Positions 56,901-64,000 of a stretch of 64,000 nucleotides of DNA are shown one piece after another (position 1 is the first letter of the stretch; the number at the start of each line of letters is the position of its first letter). The DNA is from Proales similis (Eukaryota; Rotifera; Eurotatoria; Ploima; Proalidae). Below the pieces are notes generated by a model. It was not told where the DNA came from and ran no database searches. It saw only the letters and a program-made list of their open reading frames with translations. The stretch spans positions 932,501-996,500 of the forward strand of contig JAGVRJ010000010.1 of assembly GCA_019059635.1 (NCBI GenBank), given 5' to 3'. Position numbers and translations under genes: made by a program.

Positions 56901-59900
56901 AATCGGTTGCAAATTTTCTACACTTAATTGTTTTCTTGGTAGTGCTCAAAACACTTATCTGTTCTAAATTGATGCGTTACTGTTCAGAAATAACCATCGA
57001 TAGGGCAAGAAAACTAATTCTGAGCACCCCAAATAGTATTAGAAACAACCGAAACCTTTTCTAGAAACAAGGAAAGTTAGTTAAAAGAATCGGTTACAAA
57101 TTTTCTACACTTAATTGTTTTCTTGGTAGTGCTCAAAACACTTATCTGTTCCATATTGATGCGTTACTGTTCAGAAATAACCATCAATAGAGCAAGAAAA
57201 CTTAGTCTGAGCATCCCAGATAGTATTAGGAACAACCGAAACCTTTTCTAGAAACAAGGAAAGTTAGTAAAAAGAATCGGTTACAAATTTTCTACACTTA
57301 ATTGTTTTCTTGGTAGTGCTCAAAACACTTTTCTGTTCTATATTGATGCGTTACTGGTCAGAAATAACCATCAATAGAGCAAGAAAACTAAGTCTGAGCA
57401 CCCCAGATAGTATTAGGAACAACCGAAACCTTTTCTAGAAACAAGGAAAGTTAGTAAAAAGAATCGGTTACAAATTTTCTACACTTAATTGTTTTCTTGG
57501 TAGTGCTCAAAACACTTTTCTGTTCTATATTGATGCGTTACTGGTCAGAAATAACCATCAATAGAGCAAGAAAACTAAGTTTGAGCACCCCAGATAGTAT
57601 TAGGAACAACCGAAACCTTTTCTAGAAACAAGGAAAGTTAGTAAAAAGAATCGGTCAGAAATTTTCTACACTTAATTGTTTTCTTGGTAGTGCTCAAAAC
57701 ACTTTTCTGTTCTATATTGATGCGTTACTGGTCAGAAATAACCATCAATAGAGCAAGATAACTAAGTTTGAGCACCACAGATAGTATTAGGAACAACCGA
57801 AACCTTTTCTAGAAACAAGGAAAGTTAGTAAAAAGAATCGGTTACAAATTTTCTACACTTAATTGTTTCCTTGGTAGTGCTCAAAACACTTTTCTGTTCT
57901 ATATTGATGCGTTTCTGTTCAGAAATAACCATCAATAGAGCAAGAAAACTTAGTCTGAGCACCCTAGATAGTATTAGGAACAACCGAAACCTTTTCTAGA
58001 AACAAGGAAAGTTAGTAAAAAGAATCGGTTACAAATTTTCTACACTTAATTGTTTCCTTGGTAGTGCTCAAAACACTTTTCTGTTCTATATTGATGCGTT
58101 TCTGTTCAGAAATAACCATCAATAGAGCAAGAAAACTTAGTCTGAGCACCCTAGATAGTATAAGGAACAACCGAAACCTTTTCTAGAAACAAGGAAAGTT
58201 AGTTAAAAGAATCGGTTGCAAATTTTCTACACTTAATTGTTTTCTTGGTAGTGCTCAAAACACTTTTCTGTTCTATATTGATGCGTTACTGGTCAGAAAT
58301 AACCATCAATAGAGCAAGAAAACTTAGTCTGAGCACCCCAGATAGTATTAGGAACAACCGAAACCTTTTCTAGAAACAAGGAAAGTTAGTAAAAAGAATC
58401 GGTTACAAATTTTCTACACTTAATTGTTTTCTTGGTAGTGCTCAAAACACTTTTCTGTTCTAAATTGATGCGTTACTGTTCAGAAATAACCATCGATAGG
58501 GCAAGAAAACTAATTCTGAGCACCCCTAATAGTATTAGAAACAACCGAAACCTTTTCTAGAAACAAGGAAAGTTAGTTAAAAGAATCGGTTACAAATTTT
58601 CTACACTAAATTGTTTTCTTGGTAGTGCTCAAAACACTTTTCTGTTCTATATTGATGCGTTACTGGTCAGAAATAACCATCAATAGAGCAAGAAAACTTA
58701 GTCTGAGCACCCTAGATAGTATTAGGAACAACCGAAACCTTTTCTAGAAACAAGGAAAGTTAGTAAAAAGAATCGGTTACAAATTTTCTACACTTAATTG
58801 TTTTCTTGGTAGTGCTCAAAACACTTTTCTGTTCTATATTGATGCGTTACTGGTCAGAAATAACCATCAATAGGGCAAGAAAATTAAGTTTGAGCACCCC
58901 AGATAGTATTAGGAACAATCGAAACCTTTTCTAGAAAGAAGGAAAGTTAGTTAAAAGAATCGGTTGCAAATTTTCTACACTTAATTGTTTTCTTGGTAGT
59001 GCTCAAAACACTTATCTGTTCCATATTGATGCGTTACTGTTCAGAAATAACCATCAATAGAGCAAGAAAACTTAGTCTGAGCATCCCAGATAGTATTAGG
59101 AACAACCGAAACCTTTTCTAGAAACAAGGAAAGTTAGTAAAAAGAATCGGTTACAAATTTTCTACACTTAATTGTTTTCTTGGTAGTGCTCAAAACACTT
59201 TTCTGTTCTATATTGATGCGTTTCTGTTCAGAAATAACCATCGATAGGGCAAGAAAACTAATTCTGAGCACCCCAAATAGTATTAGGAACAACCGAAACC
59301 TTTTCTAGAAACAAGGAAAGTTAGTAAAAAGAATCGGTTACAAATTTTCTACACTTAATTGTTTTCTTGGAAGGGCTTAAAACACTTTTCTGTTCTATAT
59401 TGATGCGTTACTGGTCAGAAATAACCATCAATAGAGCAAGAAAACTAAGTCTGAGCACCCCAGATAGTATTAGGAACAACCGAAACCTTTTCTAGAAACA
59501 AGGAAAGTTAGTAAAAGAAGCGGTTAAAAATTTTCTACTTTTAAATGTATTCTTGGTAGTGCTTAAAATACTTATCTGTTCCATATTGATGCGTTACTGT
59601 TCAGAAATAACTATCAATAGAGCAAGAAAACTAAGTCTGAGCACCTCAGATAGTATTAGGAACAACCGAAACCTTTTCTAGAAACAAGGAAAGTTAGTAA
59701 AAAGAATCGGTTACAAATTTTCTACACTTAATTGTTTTCTTGAAAGGGCTTAAAACACTTTTCTGTTCTATATTGATGCGTTACTGGTCAGAAATAACCA
59801 TCAATAGAGCAAGAAAACTAAGTCTGAGTACCCCAGATAGTATTAGGAACAACCGAAACCTTTTCTAGAAACAAGGAAAGTTAAAAAAAGAAGCGGTTAC

Positions 59901-62900
59901 AAATTTTCTACTTTTAAATGTATTCTTGGTAGTGCTCAAAATACTTATCTGTTCTATATTGATGCGTTACTGGTCAGAAATAACCATCAATAGAGCAAGA
60001 AAACTAAGTCTGAGTACCCCAGATAGTATTAGGAACAACCGAAACCTTGTCTAGAAACAAGGAAAGTTAGTAAAAGAAGCGGTTACAAATTTTCTACTTT
60101 TAAATGTATTCTTGGTAGTGCTCAAAATACTTATCTGTTCCATATTGATGCGTTACTGGTCAGAAATAACCATCAATAGAGCAAGAAAACTAAGTCTGAG
60201 CACCCCAGATAGTATTAGGAACAACCGAAACCTTTTCTAGAAACAAGGAAAGTTAGTAAAAAGAATCGGTTACAAATTTTCTACACTTAATTGTTTTCTT
60301 GGAAGGGCTTAAAACACTTTTCTGTTCTAAATTGATGCGTTACTGGTCAGAAATAACCATCAATAGAGCAAGAAAACTAAGTCTGAGTACCCCAGATAGA
60401 ATTAGGAACAACCGAAACCTTTTCTAGAAACAAGGAAAGTTAGTAAAAGAAGCGGTTACAAATTTTCTACTTTTAAATGTATTCTTGGTAGTGCTCAAAA
60501 TACTTATCTGTTCCATATTGATGCGTTACTGGTCAGAAATAACCATCAATAGAGCAAGAAAACTAAGTCTGAGCACCCCAGATAGTATTAGGAACAACCG
60601 AAACCTTTTCTAGAAACAAGGAAAGTTAGTAAAAAGAATCGGTTACAAATTTTCTACACTTAATTGTTTTCTTGGTAGTGCTCAAAACACTTTTCTGTTC
60701 TATATTGATGCGTTACTGTTCAGAAATAACCATCAATAGAGCAAGAAAACTTAGTTTGAGCACCCCAGATAGTATTAGGAACAACCGAAACCTTTTCTAG
60801 AAACAAGGAAAGTTAGTAAAAAGAATCGGTCAGAAATTTTCTACACTTAATTGTTTTCTTGGTAGGGCTCAAAACACTTTTCTGTTCTATATTGATGCGT
60901 TACTGGTCAGAAATAACCATCAATAGAGCAAGAAAACTAAGTCTGAGCAGCCCAGATATTATAAGGAACAACCGAAACCTTGTCTAGAAACAAGGAAAGT
61001 TAGTAAAAAGAATCGGTCAGAAATTTTCTACACTTAATTGTTTTCTTGGTAGGGCTCAAAACACTTTTCTGTTCTTTATTGATGCGTTACTGTTAAGAAA
61101 TAAATATCAATAAAGCAAGAAAACTAAGTCTGAGCACCCCAGATAGTATTAGGAACAACCGAAACCTTTTCTAGAAACAAGGAAAGTTAGTAAAAGAAGC
61201 GGTTACAAATTTTCTACTTTTAAATGTATTCTTGGTAGTGCTCAAAATACTTATCTGTTCCATATTGATGCGTTACTGTTCAGAAATAACTATCAATAGA
61301 GCAAGAAAACTAAGTCTGAGCACCCCAGATAGTATTAGGAACAACCGAAACCTTGTCTAGAAACAAGGAAAGTTAGTAAAAGAAGCGGTTACAAATTTTC
61401 TACTTTTAAATGTATTCTTGGTAGTGCTCAAAACACTTTTCTGTTCTATATTGATGCGTTACTGTTCAGAAATAAATATCAATAGAGCAAGAAAACTTAG
61501 TCTGAGCACCCCAGATAGTATTAGGAACAACCGAAACCTTTTCTAGAAACAAGGAAAGTTAGTAAAAGAAGCGGTTACAAATTTTCTACTTTTAAATGTA
61601 TTCTTGGTAGTGCTCAAAATACTTATCTGTTCCATATTGATGCGTTACTGGTCAGAAATAACCATCAATAGAGCAAGAAAACTAAGTCTGAGCACCCCAG
61701 ATAGTATTAGGAACAACCGAAACCTTTTCTAGAAACAAGGAAAGTTAGTAAAAAGAATCGGTTACAAATTTTCTACACTTAATTGTTTTCTTGGTAGTGC
61801 TCAAAACACTTTTCTGTTCTATATTGATGCGTTACTGTTCAGAAATAACCATTAATAGAGCAAGAAAACTAAGTCTGAGCACCCCAGATAGTATTAGGAA
61901 CAACCGAAACCTTTTCTAGAAACAAGGAAAGTTAGTAAAAAGAATCGGTTACAAATTTTCTACACTTAATTGTTTTCTTGGTAGTGCTCAAAACACTTTT
62001 CTGTTCTATATTGATGCGTTACTGTTCAGAAATAACCATCAATAGAGCAAGAAAACTAAGTTTGAGCACCCCAGATAGTATTTGGAACAACCGAAACCTT
62101 GTCTAGAAACAAGGAAAGTTAGTAAAAAGAATCGGTCAGAAATTTTCTACACTTAATTGTTTTCTTGGTAGTGCTCAAAACACTTTTCTGTTCTATATTG
62201 ATGCGTTACTGTTCAGAACTAACCATCAATAGAGCAAGAAAACTTAGTTTGAGCACCCCAGATAGTATTAGGAACAACCGAAACCTTGTCTAGAAACAAT
62301 GAAAGTTAGTAAAAAGAATCGGTCAGAAATTTTCTACACTTAATTGTTTTGTTGGTAGGGCTCAAAACACTTTTCTGTTCTATATTGATGCGTTACTGGT
62401 CAGAAATAACCATCAATAGAGCAAGAAAACTAAGTCTGAGCAGCCCAGATATTATAAGGAACAACCGAAACCTTGTCTAGAAACAAGGAAAGTTAGTAAA
62501 AAGAATCGGTCAGAAATTTTCTACACTTAATTGTTTTCTTGGTAGTGCTCAAAACACTTTTCTGTTCTATATTGATGCGTTACTGTTCAGAACTAACCAT
62601 CAATAGAGCAAGAAAACTTAGTCTGAGCACCCCAGATAGTATTAGGAACAACCGAAACCTTTTCTAGAAACAAGGAAAGTTAGTAAAAGAAGCGGTTACA
62701 AATTTTCTACTTTTAAATGTATTCTTGGTAGTGCTCAAAATACTTATCTGTTCCATATTGATGCGTTACTGTTCAGAAATAACTATCAATAGAGCAAGAA
62801 AACTAAGTCTGAGCACCCCAGATAGTATTAGGAACAACCGAAACCTTGTCTAGAAACAAGGAAAGTTAGTAAAAGAAGCGGTTACAAATTTTCTACTTTT

Positions 62901-64000
62901 AAATGTATTCTTGGTAGTGCTCAAAACACTTTTCTGTTCTATATTGATGCGTTACTGTTCAGAAATAAATATCAATAGAGCAAGAAAACTTAGTCTGAGC
63001 ACCCCAGATAGTATTAGGAACAACCGAAACCTTTTCTAGAAACAAGGAAAGTTAGTAAAAGAAAAGGTTACAAATTTTCTACTTTTAAATGTATTCTTGG
63101 TAGTGCTCAAAATACTTATCTGTTCCATATTGATGCGTTACTGGTCAGAAATAACCATCAATAGAGCAAGAAAACTTAGTCTGAGCACCCCAGATAGTAT
63201 TAGGAACAACCGAAACCTTTTCTAGAAACAAAGAAAGTTAGTAAAAGAAGCGGTTACAAATTTTCTACTTATAAATGTATTCTTGGTAGTGCTCAAAATA
63301 CTTATCTGTTCCATATTGATGCGTTACTGTTAAGAAATAACTATCAATAGAGCAAGAAAACTTAGTTTGAGCACCCCAGATAGTATTAGGAACAACCGAA
63401 ACCTTGTCTAGAAACAAGGAAAGTTAGTAAAAAGAATCGGTTACAAATTTTCTACACTTAATTGTTTTCTTGGAAGGGCTTAAAACACTTTTCTGTTCTT
63501 TATTGATGCGTTACTGTTAAGAAATAAATATCAATAGAGCAAGAAAACTTAGTCTGAGCACCCCAGATAGTATTAGGAACAACCGAAACCTTTTCTAGAA
63601 ACAAGGAAAGTTAGTAAAAGAAGCGGTTACAAATTTTCTACTTTTAAATGTATTCTTGGTAGTGCTCAAAATACTTATCTGTTCCATATTGATGCGTTAC
63701 TGTTCAGAAATAACTATCAATAGAGCAAGAAAACTAAGTCTGAGCACCCCAGATAGTATTAGGAACAACCGAAACCTTGTCTAGAAACAAGGAAAGTTAG
63801 TAAAAGAAGCGGTTACAAATTTTCTACTTTTAAATGTATTCTTGGTAGTGCTCAAAACACTTTTCTGTTCTATATTGATGCGTTACTGTTCAGAAATAAA
63901 TATCAATAGAGCAAGAAAACTTAGTCTGAGCACCCCAGATAGTATTAGGAACAACCGAAACCTTTTCTAGAAACAAGGAAAGTTAGTAAAAGAAAAGGTT
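53911..64000 (+). repeat. Tandem satellite array, about 187-bp monomer, about 54 copies, continuing past the edge
   Basis: Head-to-tail monomers run uninterrupted for at least 10.1 kb. The marker 'aattgttttc' recurs at 54121, 54308, 54495, 54682 and 54869, exactly 187 bp apart; a few monomers are 185-186. Conserved landmarks per unit include 'gatgcgttactg', 'cagaaataaccatcaatag', 'gagcaccccagatagtatta' and 'tctagaaacaaggaaagtta'. Copies differ by a few percent by eye. The unit is AT-rich and has no coding capacity; ORFs inside it are chance. Monomer size close to one nucleosome repeat and array length fit centromeric, pericentromeric or subtelomeric DNA. The leftmost monomer is more diverged, as expected at an array edge. 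Confidence 0.98.

Noticed and set aside
53911-64000. CENP-B box in the satellite
   Set aside because: The minus-strand TTTCGGTTGTTCC shares only the TTCG core; the downstream A..CGGG positions do not match.
53911-64000. CRISPR-like array
   Set aside because: Repeats are contiguous 187-bp monomers with no unique spacers in a eukaryotic context.

Overview
This is nuclear DNA from a small-genome bilaterian animal. Genes are split by very short GT-AG introns: 48 junctions could be fixed from reading frame plus family similarity, and the introns are 35-83 nt, mostly 53-67. There is no operon layout. The gene set (Su(H)/RBPJ, Frizzled, an RGR/peropsin-like opsin, CPLANE1, SPO11, VPS28, proteasome Rpn1, MON2, THADA, a kinesin-13) is animal. 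A multi-cysteine secreted protein resembling the arthropod DUF7042-7045 families hints at an ecdysozoan or arthropod-like host, but the species cannot be fixed from sequence alone.

Layout: 1-42 kb is gene-dense. In order: 3' end of a kinesin-13 (+); THADA-like (+, 1044-8099) tail-to-tail with MON2 (-, 8362-13840); group-4 type opsin (+, 15244-16361); Su(H)/RBPJ (+, 16801-18467); PSMD2/Rpn1 (+, 19007-22127); an intronless CD225/dispanin protein (+, 22546-23232) tail-to-tail with VPS28 (-, 23531-24528); SPO11 (+, 24762-26321), head-to-head with VPS28; an unrecognised 81-residue protein (+); an intronless Frizzled (+, 27794-29560) tail-to-tail with a FAM120-like PIN-domain gene (-, up to 32474); and CPLANE1 (+, 32672-42068), head-to-head with the FAM120-like gene and carrying an 8-kb last exon.

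From 42.1 to 50.4 kb there is no convincing gene, only microsatellites and many homeodomain-like TAATTA cores. One secreted, probably GPI-anchored protein gene follows (50380-52617). From about 53.91 kb to the window end lies a continuous tandem satellite of about 187-bp monomers (about 54 copies, running off the right edge) with at least two subfamilies and multimer-scale duplications. It looks like heterochromatic or centromere-type DNA abutting a gene-rich arm.

Functionally the genes are mostly unrelated housekeeping and signalling genes: Notch output (RBPJ), Wnt reception (Frizzled), ciliogenesis (CPLANE1), endosomal sorting (VPS28, MON2), protein turnover (PSMD2), tRNA modification (THADA) and meiosis (SPO11). 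The most notable points are the satellite organisation, a SPO11 whose second Toprim acidic residue reads as Asn, a possible FAM120/coiled-coil fusion, interleaved poly(A) signals at two tail-to-tail gene pairs, an opsin with non-canonical DRY and NPxxY motifs, and a 35-nt intron in MON2.
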